From the NCBI GenBank assembly GCA_019843655.1, contig JACDQD010000001.1:49753868-49817867 (forward strand): DNA of 64,000 nt, in the 5' to 3' direction. This DNA comes from Lethocerus indicus. Taxonomy: Eukaryota > Arthropoda > Insecta > Hemiptera > Belostomatidae. The translations under genes and the position numbers were made by a program. The notes beneath the pieces are model-generated. The model was not told where the DNA came from. It made no database searches and saw only the letters and a program-made list of their open reading frames with translations. Positions within the stretch are counted from its first letter, which is position 1, and the number at the start of each line of letters is the position of its first letter. Shown here piece by piece: positions 37,894 through 47,253 of this stretch.

Positions 37894-39924
37894 GTGTACC
37901 CAAAAGTGATCGACAATTACATAAGAAGTACTTGGGACCACAGATACAGCATTTTTGGACCTGAAAAACCAAAAATTTTTTGGCCGATTCTGTGCCTGAA
38001 TACAGAATTTTTTGGCCTAAAAACAGCATTTCTGGGCCGATTTTACGCCTAAATACGGCATTTTGGGGGTATTTCGTAATTTTAAAAATTTCCAATTCTC
38101 CAACCCTCCTTTCAGGGGCAAGTGTAATGTAACTCACTTTGGCACCGCTTTTGGCCGAATATGGGCGAAATCGGCCGACTTTTTTTCAATTTCAAAAATT
38201 TTCGATTTTTCAGCTAAAATCCACATTTCCGGTCCTAAAATTCACATTTTGGGGCCTAAAACCCGCATTTTGGATCTAAAAATCGCATTTTTGGTCTCAT
38301 TTTGGACCCAGTAACCGCTTCTTTGAGACTAAAAACAGCATTTTTGGGCCGATTCTGCGTCTAAATACAGTATTTTTGGCCTAAAACAGCATTTTTGGGC
38401 CGATTTACGCCTAAAACCGTATTTTCGGTCCCAATTTGCACCGAAAAAACGCATTTTTGGTCTAAAAAGCATTTTTGGGTCTAAAAAAAGCATTTTTGGG
38501 TCTAAAAACCACATTTTTGTGGATAAAAGTGGCATTTTCGGGTCTAAAAACCACATTTTTGGGGCTAAAAATGCTTTTGTGGTCCCATTTTGCGCCTAAA
38601 AACCGCATTTTTTGGCCTATTTCGTGACTAAATAGAGCATTTTGGGGCCTAAAAACAGCATTTTTGGGTCTAAAACCACATTTTGGGTATAAAACGGCAT
38701 TTTGGGGCTAAAACGCATTTTTTGTCCCATTTTGCGCCTAAAAACCGCATTTTTGGGTCTAAAAAAAATGTTTGGGCATCCTCACTGCACTGTGTCGCTG
38801 TGTCATTTGTACCGCGATACCGCTACAGAAGACGAAGGGGCGAGCGGCCGAAACCCCGGTCTCTGGCAAAAAGACCAGACCGGCGAGATAAGCGGAAATA
38901 CACAATTTTATATTCCACAAAACCGGTCTAGATTTTGTATACCCCCTCGCCCCCCCCCCCGCAGAATTGGCTTATTATTATAGCCGAGGAAGGCTGGTTG
39001 GGGTCAAATCGATACTCTGTCTCGCTGGCCGAAAACAATTATTTTCCAACAGGACACACAATATCGCAACAATACACTACACTACACGCACACACACATG
39101 CCGCAGCCGCACTATTACACGGCGGCCACACTATTACACAGCCCCGAGGCGAGGTCGGTAGGTCAATATAGCATATTTTGAAACATATTTAGGATATTTT
39201 GTCAATGTTGTGCAGCACGCGATACGACTATGATAATATAGACCAAAAAAGTTCATTCGTTCATTCGTTCATTCGTTCATTCGTTCATTCGTTCATTCGT
39301 TCATTCGTTCATTCGTTCATTCGTTCATTCCTTCAAACTCGTTCATTCGTTCATTCGTTCATTCGTTCATTCGTTCATTCGTTCATTCGTTCATTCGTTC
39401 ATTCGTTCATTCGTTCATTCGTTCATTCGTTCATTCGTTCATTCGTTCATTCGTTCATTCGTTCATTCGTTCATTCGTTCATTCGTTCATTCGTTCATTC
39501 GTTCATTTGCATTCGTTCATTCGTTCAAATGTTCATGTTTGAAAGTTCAACCAATCTTTAACGGTTCATGAACGGATCCCAAAACGGTTCACGAACGGAT
39601 CCCAAACGGTTCACGAACGGTTCAATGACCCGTTCATGACCCGTTCGTGAACCGTTCAATGACCGTTCGTGTGAACCGTTCAATGGGATCCGTTCGTGAA
39701 CCGTTTTCGAATATGAACGAGTATGAACGAGTATGAACGAGTATGAACGAGTATGAACGAGTATGAACGAGTATGAACGAGTATGAACGAGTATGAACGA
39801 GTATGAACGAGTATGAACGAGTATGAACGAGTATGAACGAATGAACGAATGCCCAACTAATGAGTCAATTCATCAATCATCACGTCACATACTTCCTGTA
39901 ACGATTGCCTAAATAATAAAATAA

Positions 39925-39969
<45 letters not shown>

Positions 39970-40375
39970 TTGCGCGATAGACAAGAGATAGTTTCGGCTG
40001 TTCGCCATCTCAATAGAGGTGTTAGTCACTATCAGGACTTTTGTCACTGGCACTTGAGCACTTGTACCTGTGTACATCCCAAGTGCGCGATAGTGACCGA
40101 CGCACAGCGCTACTGAAGGTGGCGAAAGGCCAAACCGGCGAGACAGAGAAAAAGACAACAAGTCGACGGTATATTCCAAACCCCCCCCCCCACAAAACAG
40201 ATATTCTGAACTGTCTATAAATAGGTCGGTTTTGAGACCACTTTTGAAAGCAATTCCAACTTTATTTATCTATCCTGCTGCATAGACAAGACAGTGAGGG
40301 AGGGGAGAAGTTTAAATTGTTGGGGATGGCCGTGATTGGTACTAACGGGAGTTTATACTCCCCAACCCCACCACC

Positions 40376-40407
<32 letters not shown>

Positions 40408-42708
40408 GCCCGGTGGGGGTCCCAGTACTCTCCTTACCTGGTACCCGACTGTATATCAATTAACGGACGTCTATGTATCGATCTGTCGTCACGTGACGGC
40501 GCCAGACAACCGGGGGTTGTGTACCCTATGGGGGTGGGGGGTGCGAGGAGTATAAGAACCCCACGCCCTCCACCCCTAACCAGCCGGGATTTTTCGATAT
40601 AATCAGGTACAAATAGTCGAAGAGAATATTTTGGAAAAAGAATTTTATTGTTACAACTGTAAAATTGTACAACAAGCAACATTGTAGCACTAGCTACAAT
40701 AGTCAACAATTAGAGGAGAAACCCACTGGTTCCCCCTTTTTTTATTATTTTTTATTTTATTTATTTAAACATTTAGGTCGCGTGGCCACTTCCTTTTCGG
40801 GCGTCTGTAAGAACGTTCGTGATGTCGTGAATATAAAATATTATTAACAGAGAAAATGCTGACATTTTCTTCCATCAATATCGCATTGTAGAGTCAAATT
40901 TGGCGTTTTAAACCCTACGTTATAGTGGCAATTTTTGCGATTTAAACTGCATTTCCGGGTCAATTTTATCGTTTTTAAACCGCGTTTCGGGCTATTTTCT
41001 GCCAAAAACTGCATTTTTGGGTGAATTTTTTTTTTTTAAACGGCATTTTCGGGTCAAAAAACCGCATTTTGGGGCCGATTTTCCGGCTACAAACCGAATT
41101 TTCTGAACAGAGTATTTTGGAAAAAGGAGCGCGCCAATATTATATATAATATTAACAGAGAAAATGCAAAATTCTTGTGGGGCCCCAAATTGGATGGGGG
41201 CCAGGGGCAAATGTCCCCGCGCATTTCCAACGTTTCTAGCCGGGATTTTCGGACATAATCAGGCGAAATTAGTCACAATTTTGGATAATTCTCTCTGTGA
41301 ATATCATCAATATTAACTGAGATAATGCGAAATTCTCTGGGGCCCCAAATTGATGGGGCCTGGGGGCCAAAATGTCCCCGCGCATTTCCAACGTTTCTAG
41401 CCGGGATTTTCGGACATAATCGGCCCGAAATTAGTACAATTTTGGATAATTCTCTGTGAATATCATCAATATTAACTGAGATAATGCAAAATTCTACTTT
41501 TCGGGGCCCAAATTGGATGGGGCCTGGGGCCAAAATGTCCCCCGCACATTTCCAACGTTTCTAGCCGGGATTTTCGGACATAATCAGGCGAAATTAGTCA
41601 CAATTTTGGATAATTCTCTCTGTGAATATCATCAATATTAACAGAGAAAATTCGAAATTCTCCTGGGGCCCCAAATTGGATGGGGGGCCGGGGGCAAAAT
41701 GTCCCCGCACATTTCCAACGTTTCTAAGCCGGGATTTTCGACTCGTCAAGAACTGGCGCACTGCACACGTGTTGGAGAACACGTGTTCGGATCTAATATA
41801 TACGGGCGTTGTACCGACTACTGATGACCTGAGATATGTGCTAATTTCCGGCCGGTGCCCTTAACATGTCCGACCTAATTACACCGCCAGGAAGTGTTCA
41901 ATTTGCAGGATATTACAGAGGATCCAATCAATATACAGAGGAAAATTGACAGAAAAAAACCAAAAAAAAAAAATACCCACCCCTCTGAGCCGGTTTTCGT
42001 CAATGACTCTCCCCGCCGTTAGTTGAATATCGTCACATTAAATCGATGAATATTTTCGCGGGTCCGGAAAAATTCTGCTCGGTTAAGCAGGGTTTTTTTT
42101 CATCGACAGCGATACCGTTTTTCCGCACCAGCCGACCCGGGATTTTTCCCTCCACGATTCTACTGTAGACGGCTATTTTTAAATCTATAATAAATCTATA
42201 ATTTTAAATCTATAATTTTTAAATCTATAATTTTAAATCTATAATTTAAATCTATAATTTAAATCTGGTCAGCGATAAGTGTTATCGCGGAGATAGATGG
42301 CCGCTCGCCACGTCTTCAGTAGCGCCGTGTCAGTCACTTTTGATGTTTGTCGTGGGGGTGGGGGTGGAGGGGCGCATCGTCAGTGCACTGTCTCACTGTC
42401 GCAAGGACACAGCGCTACTGAAGACGTGGCGAACGGCCGGTCTAGTAGAAACCGGTCTAGAGGAGACAGAAACAGACCGAATCTACGGTATTCCAACACC
42501 TGGCAGGCCACAAGACAGGTATTCTAAACTGATTATTTTACAGTTATGGCGTAGCGAGGTATAGTTAATCCTACTCTTAAAGAGTAATTTATATTAGTTT
42601 AAAATACCCGTCTTTGGTCTGCGAAGGGTTGAATATTTCTCTCTCTCTCTCGCCGTGGTTTAGTCTTTTACGCTAGACCGGTTTCGGCGCTCTCCAATCA
42701 CTACTGTA

Positions 42709-42790
<82 letters not shown>

Positions 42791-43159
42791 ACAACCGCCT
42801 CAGTACAAGTGACAGTGTGACACAGTGGGCAGTGAGGATGATACCCGAAAAGTGCCCCAAAAGTGACTGACACAGCGCTACTGAAGACGTGGCGAGCGGC
42901 CGAAAAACCGGTCTAGCGTAAGAAGACCAAACCGGAAAGGGAGGAGAAGACAGAAACAGACAAAATGTACGGTATCCTCGGTGCACTGTGTCACTGTCGC
43001 AAGGACACAGCGCTACTGAAGACGTGGCGAGCGGCCGGAAAAACCGGTCTGGCGAAAGACCAAACGGAAAGGCAGGAGAAGACGGAAACAGACTAAACCT
43101 AGAGTAATCAATTATATATGTTTATAACAGTACGGGGAAGTGGGTTTTGTAAAGCCTCA

Positions 43160-43213
<54 letters not shown>

Positions 43214-43872
43214 TTCTCTTCCGTCATTCTCTAATTGCTACTCAGCAATGTCTGTTATTGTAATTTACAGTTGCTATAATAAACCTGTGGCACGAATCTC
43301 ACTGTAGATTTCGTCTGTTTCTGTCTTCCTCGCGCCTCTTTCTTCGGCCGTTCGCCGTCTTCAGTAGCGGTGTCCTTGTGACAGTGACACAGTGCACTGA
43401 GGATGCCCCCCAAGAGTACAAACATCCAAAAGTGACTGACACGGCGCTACTGAAGACGTGGCGAGCGGCCATCTCCGCGATAACAGTTATCACTAACCTG
43501 CGCGCGTTAATACCGTAGATTTCGTCTGGAAACAGACGAAATCTAGGGTATATTCTCTAAGTGGGCTCTATTGAAGTGTATATAGAGTGTTAGGGGCGGA
43601 CGACTGGGGTATACCGGGTATACCTGGGTCATGTTGTCGGCGGCTATTTGGAGCAGGGTGGAGCGGTCCCAGGTGAGAGCCTCCCAGCGGTGGGTCATGA
43701 CCGCCGTCGAGAGCATGACAGAGGCGACCAGGGTGACGGCCAGGGTGACGGCCAGCAGGAGGGCCGACGGCCTCGGCTGACAAGGGTGACCGACGGCGGC
43801 GGCGGCGGCGGCGCCTCCACCACCACCGCCTCCACCGCCTCCGCCTCCGCCTCCGCCTCCGCCGCTCTCCAT
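25920..43872 (-). CDS. Claudin/PMP22-like four-pass membrane protein (five coding exons, 323 aa)
   Basis: Coding exons on the minus strand are 43624-43872, 35766-35883, 26950-27066, 26515-26652 and 25920-26269. All introns are GT-AG, junction phases match at each join (0,1,1,1), and the total of 972 nt is divisible by three. Residues 4-20 are glycine and 21-26 alanine. TM1 lies at about 37-59 and is followed by the extracellular HRWEALTWD motif. The claudin signature GGIW-x2-C falls at 112-118, and its partner cysteine is C139 (MPC). TM2 is about 168-188 (after MQNLSISC), TM3 about 194-217 (VLVTGVMYLLAATFALFTL), and TM4 is in the last exon (SLQLGWAAAL...WILLARVM), followed by a proline/histidine-rich tail. 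The segments match an uncharacterised conserved insect claudin-like family. It probably acts in the plasma membrane at cell contacts. An in-frame upstream ATG at 43983 would add 37 residues; I preferred the later start, just before the glycine run. Confidence 0.88.
27141..29490 (+). CDS. NASP: NASP-like histone chaperone, intronless, reading frame broken several times
   Basis: From ATG 27141 a long acidic Glu/Ala/Lys/Pro-rich region, as in NASP family proteins, leads into TPR-like helices (AAILRLVREGRNKMRERDC; LYGQSMLECGKLENG), an acidic insert, and then VAWEMFELAKVIFLRQ, AAETYMKLGEVGVES, AALELRKSV, IIAETHFHIGLGYSFFQ. A helical ELLPDLDEKIADMVESKKEK and the basic SNISHLVKRKRK motif complete the family order. 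NASP binds H3-H4 (and linker histone) in the nucleus. The frame changes at about 27,819, 28,466, 28,492, 28,510, 28,560 and 28,730; each piece is family-like in a different frame. It is either a disrupted copy or indel-rich sequence. A splice-acceptor-like gtgtgtttcag ends 15 bp before the ATG, suggesting an untranslated first exon upstream. The gene lies antisense within intron 2 of the claudin-like gene, 74 bp from its exon 3. Confidence 0.85.
29491..30530. other. NASP 3' flank, low-complexity
   Basis: (ATC)n near 29,624-29,660, (TAC)n near 29,800-29,817, (ATT)n near 29,980-30,002 and (AT)n at 30,056-30,095. No gene seen. The NASP poly(A) site is probably here. Confidence 0.6.
30535..31020. 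repeat. Duplicated block A (contains a foldback element)
   Basis: The same block recurs at 34,853-35,245: TTTCTATTTTAAATCCACCC, then a run of A, CTCGATAAATTGAAATGTGA, a foldback element, AATAATCAGCCGACGAGC and GATGCATTGCGGTTCTAAAG. The first 90 bases belong to a dispersed family also seen at about 1,630-1,800 and 32,080-32,280. Confidence 0.75.
30630..30945 (-). mobile_element. Foldback element with left tail
   Basis: GTGTGGTCTACGAGGGGTTG tail, arms CGGCCGCTCGCCACGTCTTC and GAAGACGTGGCGAGCGGCCG. Lies in claudin-like intron 2, downstream of NASP. Confidence 0.75.
32080..32285. repeat. Dispersed repeat (TTTTAAATCC...CTCGATAAAT family)
   Basis: Shares AATTGGGGG, CAATTATAAACCTGTATATG, TATTTGGTGAAAT and TCGATAAAT in the same order with about 1,630-1,800, and its ends with 30,535-30,615. 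Non-coding. Probably an old interspersed element. Confidence 0.6.
32425..32557 (+). mobile_element. Foldback element right half with tail
   Basis: CGCTACTGAAGACGGCGAGC to CGCAGACCACAAAACAGGTA; the left arm is absent. Confidence 0.65.
32870..32965. mobile_element. Short foldback element remnant
   Basis: CGGCCGTTCGCCGTCTTCAG faces CACTACTGAAGGTGGCGAGT across about 45 bp. Confidence 0.5.
33256..33310. repeat. (AT)n microsatellite
   Basis: About 55 bp of AT repeats. Confidence 0.95.
33795..33842 (+). mobile_element. Solo tail of a foldback element
   Basis: ACGAAATCTGCGG ... CCAACCCTTCGCAGGCGACA-AAACAGGTAT with no body attached. Confidence 0.55.
34374..34410 (+). mobile_element. Mariner-like terminal sequence (single end)
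   Basis: TACGAGGTATGTTCAAAAAG followed by TATCGCGAA resembles terminal repeats of some Tc1/mariner elements. I found no matching opposite end or transposase frame. Confidence 0.35.
34853..35245. repeat. Duplicated block B, with internal deletions and shorter homopolymers
   Basis: Near-copy of 30,535-31,020. Inside the foldback part one arm is mostly lost. Almost every homopolymer of three or more bases is one base shorter than in block A (discussed in findings). Confidence 0.75.
35455..35550. mobile_element. Foldback element remnant
   Basis: AGCGCTACTGAAGGTGGCGG ... CCAGCGAAAGACCGCA, one arm only. Confidence 0.45.
35683..35737. repeat. (AT)n microsatellite
   Basis: About 55 bp, 29 bp downstream (in the minus-strand sense) of claudin-like exon 2. 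Confidence 0.95.
36246..36298. repeat. (AT)n microsatellite
   Basis: About 53 bp. Confidence 0.95.
36407..36602. mobile_element. Mariner-type MITE, ~196 bp
   Basis: Ends GGGTCGGCAACTAAGTAATT and AATTATTTAGTTGCCAACCC are inverted. The interior shares CATCTTCAAACCTAT and ACTATTCGTCGTGCGTACCA with the copy at 36,903. An (AT)n tract begins at the right end. Confidence 0.8.
36603..36644. repeat. (AT)n microsatellite abutting a MITE
   Basis: AT repeats start directly at the right end of the 36,407-36,602 MITE. Confidence 0.9.
36858..36902. repeat. (AT)n microsatellite abutting a MITE
   Basis: Ends directly at the left end of the next MITE. Confidence 0.9.
36903..37115. mobile_element. Mariner-type MITE inserted in (TA)n
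   Basis: Ends TTGGGTCGGCAACTAAGTCA and TTATTTAGTTGCCAACCCAA. It is flanked on both sides by AT repeats, as expected if an element targeting TA landed inside a microsatellite. Confidence 0.8.
37116..37167. repeat. (AT)n microsatellite abutting a MITE
   Basis: AT repeats continue from the right end of the MITE. Confidence 0.9.
37545..37735. mobile_element. Foldback element copy, degraded
   Basis: CTAGACCGGTTTCGGCGGCT and CGCCATCTTCAGTAGCGCCG are clear; the right arm is lost. Confidence 0.5.
37850..37891. repeat. (AT)n microsatellite
   Basis: About 42 bp. Confidence 0.9.
37935..38775. repeat. Diverged short-unit satellite (~20-40 bp units)
   Basis: Variations of CTAAAAACCGCATTTTTGGG repeat more than 20 times, with mixed spacing. 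Similar units occur at 40,880-41,100. It ends directly against a foldback element at 38,765. Confidence 0.75.
38765..38905. mobile_element. Foldback element copy, right half
   Basis: GGGCATCCTCACTGCACTGT then CGAGCGGCCGAAACC and AGACCAGACCGGCGAGA. Confidence 0.5.
39251..39850. repeat. Two-armed palindromic satellite
   Basis: Left arm: about 33 copies of TTCATTCG (39,251-39,516). Centre: a palindromic zone (about 39,555-39,710) with repeated ACGGTTCACGAACGG and its complement. Right arm: about 12 copies of GAGTATGAAC (39,716-39,840), ending GAACGAATGAACGAATG. The arms are complementary in their ATGAACGA core. Confidence 0.9.
39928..39967. repeat. (AT)n microsatellite
   Basis: About 40 bp, 20 bp before a foldback copy. 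Confidence 0.9.
39985..40205 (+). mobile_element. Foldback element copy with tail
   Basis: GTTTCGGCTGTTCGCCATCT, then GCGCTACTGAAGGTGGCGA, and a tail ATTCCAAACCC...CACAAAACAGATAT. Confidence 0.65.
41125..41745. repeat. Tandem repeat, four units of ~160-170 bp
   Basis: CATTTCCAACGTTTCTAGCC recurs near 41,222, 41,382, 41,546 and 41,715. GGGGCCCCAAATTGGATGGG and ATATCATCAATATTAAC also recur at the same spacing. The units are 90% or more alike by eye. Lies in claudin-like intron 1. Confidence 0.85.
42180..42268. repeat. AAATCTATAATTT short tandem repeat
   Basis: About seven units of 12-15 bp. Confidence 0.85.
42295..42525 (+). mobile_element. Foldback element copy with tail
   Basis: GGCCGCTCGCCACGTCTTCA / TGAAGACGTGGCGAACGGCC arms, tail TATTCCAACACCTGGCAGGC...AGACAGGTAT. 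Confidence 0.75.
42605..42980 (-). mobile_element. Foldback element with (AT)n in the loop, tail at left
   Basis: Tail TTTGGTCTGCGAAGGGTTGA; the arms enclose an (AT)n tract at 42,713-42,788. Right arm GCGCTACTGAAGACGTGGCG. Confidence 0.7.
42713..42788. repeat. (AT)n microsatellite, longest in the window
   Basis: About 76 bp, inside a foldback element. Confidence 0.95.
42981..43110. mobile_element. Foldback element, right half
   Basis: CACAGCGCTACTGAAGACGT, then GCGAGCGGCCGGAAAAACCG and GAAAGACCAAACGG. Confidence 0.6.
43162..43210. repeat. (AT)n microsatellite
   Basis: About 49 bp. Confidence 0.9.
43300..43560. mobile_element. Foldback element copy
   Basis: TGTAGATTTCGTCTGTTTCT ... CGGCCGTTCGCCGTCTTCAG, right arm GCGCTACTGAAGACGTGGCG. 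It ends about 65 bp from claudin-like exon 1 on the intron side. Confidence 0.65.
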
Positions 43873-44094
43873 ACTGACAGCCAGAACAGTTGGGGCTACC
43901 GCCTCCAACCCTCCCCTACCGCCCCCACAACAACCCCCACTCCGCCAGCACAGGCCCAGTTCTATCCCTCCCCTCCCTTCCACCCTCTACATTTTAATAG
44001 TAGCATTGTTAATATTGTTGTATATCGGCTGACAATAAATGTAATTATTTTTTAATAACTAGAGAGCCACGCACAGCGGCATCAGACACATTTG

Positions 44095-44645
44095 CAGTGC
44101 CGTCGACACTTCCCGTGCAGTGCTGCCCCCTGGTGATGATTTTCGGAACTACTAGCGCCAGTATCGACACTTCCCGTGCGGTGCAGCCCCCTGGTGGTGA
44201 TTTCCGGAACTACTAGCGCCAGTATCGCCACTTCCCGTGCAGTGCAGCCCCCTGGTGGTGATTTCTAAAACTACTGGCGCCAGTATCGCCACTTCCCGTG
44301 CAGTGCAGCCCCCTGGTGGTGATCTCTGGAACTACTAGCGCCAGTATCGCCACTTCCCGTGCAGTGCAGCCCCCTGGCGGTGATTTCCGGAACTACTTGC
44401 GCCAGTATCGCCACTTCCCGTGCAGTGCAGCCCCCTGGTGGGGATTTCTAAAACTACTAGCACCAGTATCGCCACTTCCCGTGCAGTGCAGCCCCCTGGC
44501 GGTGATTTCCGGAACTACTAGCACCAGTATCGCCACTTCCCGTGCAGTGCAGCCCCCTGGCGGTGATTTCCGGAACTACAACATTCATCACAGGCTCCCG
44601 TCAGGTGCTACCCTCTGGTGGCGATTTTTGCAAGTACCAGCGCCC
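44095..44645. repeat. 61-bp minisatellite, about nine units, with CTCF-core-like motif
   Basis: CACTTCCCGTGC recurs near 44,107, 44,168, 44,229, 44,290, 44,351, 44,412, 44,473 and 44,534, an exact 61-bp period. A ninth, diverged unit starts near 44,590. Every unit carries GCAGCCCCCTGGTGGTGAT or a close variant. The array starts about 220 bp upstream of the claudin-like start codon. Confidence 0.95.
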
Positions 44646-44649
44646 GTGT

Positions 44650-45330
44650 AGAGAAATGGCATTACTTAGGATGGCTTGAATAAACATAATATTCGGCCAG
44701 AATCATATCATTTTCAATATATAAATAAAATTGCCCTCACAGCCTCTTGATTTAATAGTTTTGAATTGTGTAGAGTATTGCAAAATCCTTAAATAAGTCT
44801 TCTGAACCTCAAGTTATTACCGAGATGATTAAACTTGAAATGACTTAAATAAATAAAATATTTGGCGATAATCCTGTCATTATTACTATACAAGTTATCA
44901 TTTCTCCACAATCTATTTCATATAATATCATATTAGATAATAATAATATTTTCGAACTGTTTAGTCTATTAATAACACAGTTTTAAAGAAATTATATTTA
45001 ACAGTCGCGCTATTATTTAGATGGCTTAAATAAATAAATTTTTCACCCAGAATCATATCGTTCTCGTTGCATAAATTAAATTATTCCCACAGCCTCTTGA
45101 TGTCATTTCATATAAGGTTTTAATATTTTCGGGTTGTTTTTCAACCTCCAGTTAAATTGTAAGATTAAAATTGAAAAGGCTATTTTATAATAGAGTCATT
45201 TTCAATAATATAAGTAAAATTTTCCTCACTGCCCCTTCGATACAATTTAATATAAACGTTAATAGGTTTCGACAATATTTTTAAACTGTTTATTGTATTA
45301 ATGATATACATTTAAAAAAATAAATGGTAT
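44650..45330. repeat. Diverged tandem repeat, about four units of ~175 bp
   Basis: GATGGCTTGAATAAA-type starts near 44,660, 44,835, 45,010 and 45,165. Each is followed by AGAATCATATCATT-like and CACAGCCTCTTGAT-like words. Strongly AT-rich and old. Confidence 0.55.
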
Positions 45331-46025
45331 TTATAACCCTCGATTAATTACATAGGTAGTGTAACTATAATCAGACGGAATTTAGAGTTGACGACAAGAA
45401 ATATATTTCTAGTAAAGTACACAAATATTAAATTTAATACTCACCCGACTAAACGTCGAATACTCTCTTATCTGAATGTCGTGCGAGAAACGCAACGATC
45501 GCAAAGGGAAAAACAATTTGCTGTAATTAATGTACAGAACGCCAACGAAGAATTACAAAAAACTAAAACGAATATATTTTTTGTATACTTTCAACAACAA
45601 TACATTTATATAAATCAATATGTACATTCAGAGAAAAAACGCTATTACAAATATTAAATATATAGTATATAAGAAACGACTACTTTAATACCTTTTCTAT
45701 TTTTATAAATACAACCGATAAATAATTTCGCTGAAAATCAAACAAACTTACTGTACATCTAGTCAATTGTAGAACATTTATTTACACGAATAGTGGTCAA
45801 TTGTACGGGGAACATCGATTGTAATAATAATAAGACGGTTCGATAACTCTCCCGACGTTATCGTATTAGCGAATACAAATTGTCGTTTAGCCACGAACGA
45901 AGCGATAACGCTTTTAAAATATTTTAAAACTTTACATCTCTCCTTTGTACAGAATCTGTTCCAAATAACAGCGCTGCAGTTTGAACAAGCACAAGCCGCG
46001 ATTAACGAAACGACATATGGCCAAA

Positions 46026-46028
<3 letters not shown>

Positions 46029-46083
<55 letters not shown>
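46029..46083. repeat. (AT)n microsatellite
   Basis: About 55 bp. Confidence 0.95.
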
Positions 46084-46086
<3 letters not shown>

Positions 46087-46498
46087 TCTTTCAATTATTC
46101 GACAACAACGAAAGCCGCGCGTTGTCGTCGAACAAGAGAAAAATAAAAAGCCTAACATATAAGTTCACATCGAGTCTACACTGAAAAACATAAACTATTC
46201 GATATATAAAATAGACGTCACAAATTCGGAATAGAATATATATTTATATTATTTTTTTTTTTTGTTTTACGACACGACGTTCCGCATAAACGTCCGGCTG
46301 GACACAACGATATGGACACAACAACGCTAAACGTCCAGGGGCGGCATGCGACAACGAAATTTGTTTCAAATCGACAGCGGAAGATGCGGCCGGATATCGA
46401 AATACCGCGGCTTATCGATTTACACTCGGATCGAAATCGTTCCACTGCGGAACGAATTCAAGACGGAAGCTCAATTCGACGTGGAAACACGAATAGAC

Positions 46499-46501
<3 letters not shown>

Positions 46502-46547
<46 letters not shown>
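46502..46547. repeat. (AT)n microsatellite
   Basis: About 46 bp. Confidence 0.95.
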
Positions 46548-46552
<5 letters not shown>

Positions 46553-47253
46553 TGGCGCCGGGAAAGGGTCGACAACAACGAATTTACGAACATCGATACA
46601 CGCAACATGCAGAATCAAAATTGAAAATCAATACGGCTAAATCGCAGAATACGGTTCATTATATCGTAAAATGTACCCGATTTGATATTTCCTATCCGGC
46701 ATATTGTCGCAATTTATTTCCTCGCACTGTCGAATCGTTCCTATTATTTATTGTGCGCTTTTTTTTTTTCTTTCAAATTTGTCACATTTGAGCTTTTCGT
46801 CGGAACCGAAATTGTTTTCTCGTTTCGAGTGCGTTACGATTTCGGTATTTAACAGATATCAAGTTTCATCGAACTGTGTGTATTCATTGAACGGTAATTA
46901 CTTTCGGAAATGTGAGGGTTCAATATATCGATGTGCGATGTCGAAAAATCTATCTGTTATCTCGAGGGTTTTAAGGTCGGGCGGAAGAACCACATATTCC
47001 GCGATTTTACCGTTAATATGATTTCGACGTCGAATTATAAAAAAGAAATTTGTAAGCGCAAAAGAATAAGTCGGAAGTGTTTTTCATGATTGAAACCTTG
47101 GTGGGGCGGGGGGTTACTGACCTTTTTCTGCGGTTGAATGAAAAATAGTGTTCAGGGCGTATATAGAGTTCAGTGGTACATGCGAATATCCGAATAGCAC
47201 ATTTCGAACCGCCAGGTGTGGAAGAAGCAAAATATGCTGGGTATGCTGAACAG

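Larger units (their letters stand above)
45331..47253. other. Intergenic between the claudin-like gene and KIN17
   Basis: No gene recognised. (AT)n tracts at 46,029-46,083 and 46,502-46,547. Open frames across them are not supported by any family. The strand of any gene here is unknown. Confidence 0.5.

Noticed and set aside
39251..39520. CRISPR-like regular repeat
   Set aside because: Contiguous 8-bp units without spacers in a eukaryotic genome; a satellite, not a CRISPR array.
39199..39561. 120-codon frame of HSFIRSFV repeats
   Set aside because: Translation of an 8-bp satellite; no support as a protein.
44298..44651. 117-codon frame over the 61-bp minisatellite
   Set aside because: Unit length 61 is not a multiple of three, so the frame drifts through the units; array better explained as non-coding.
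45778..46158. 126-codon minus-strand frame crossing an (AT)n tract
   Set aside because: IYIYIY run is the microsatellite; flanking residues match nothing I recognise and the splice context is absent.
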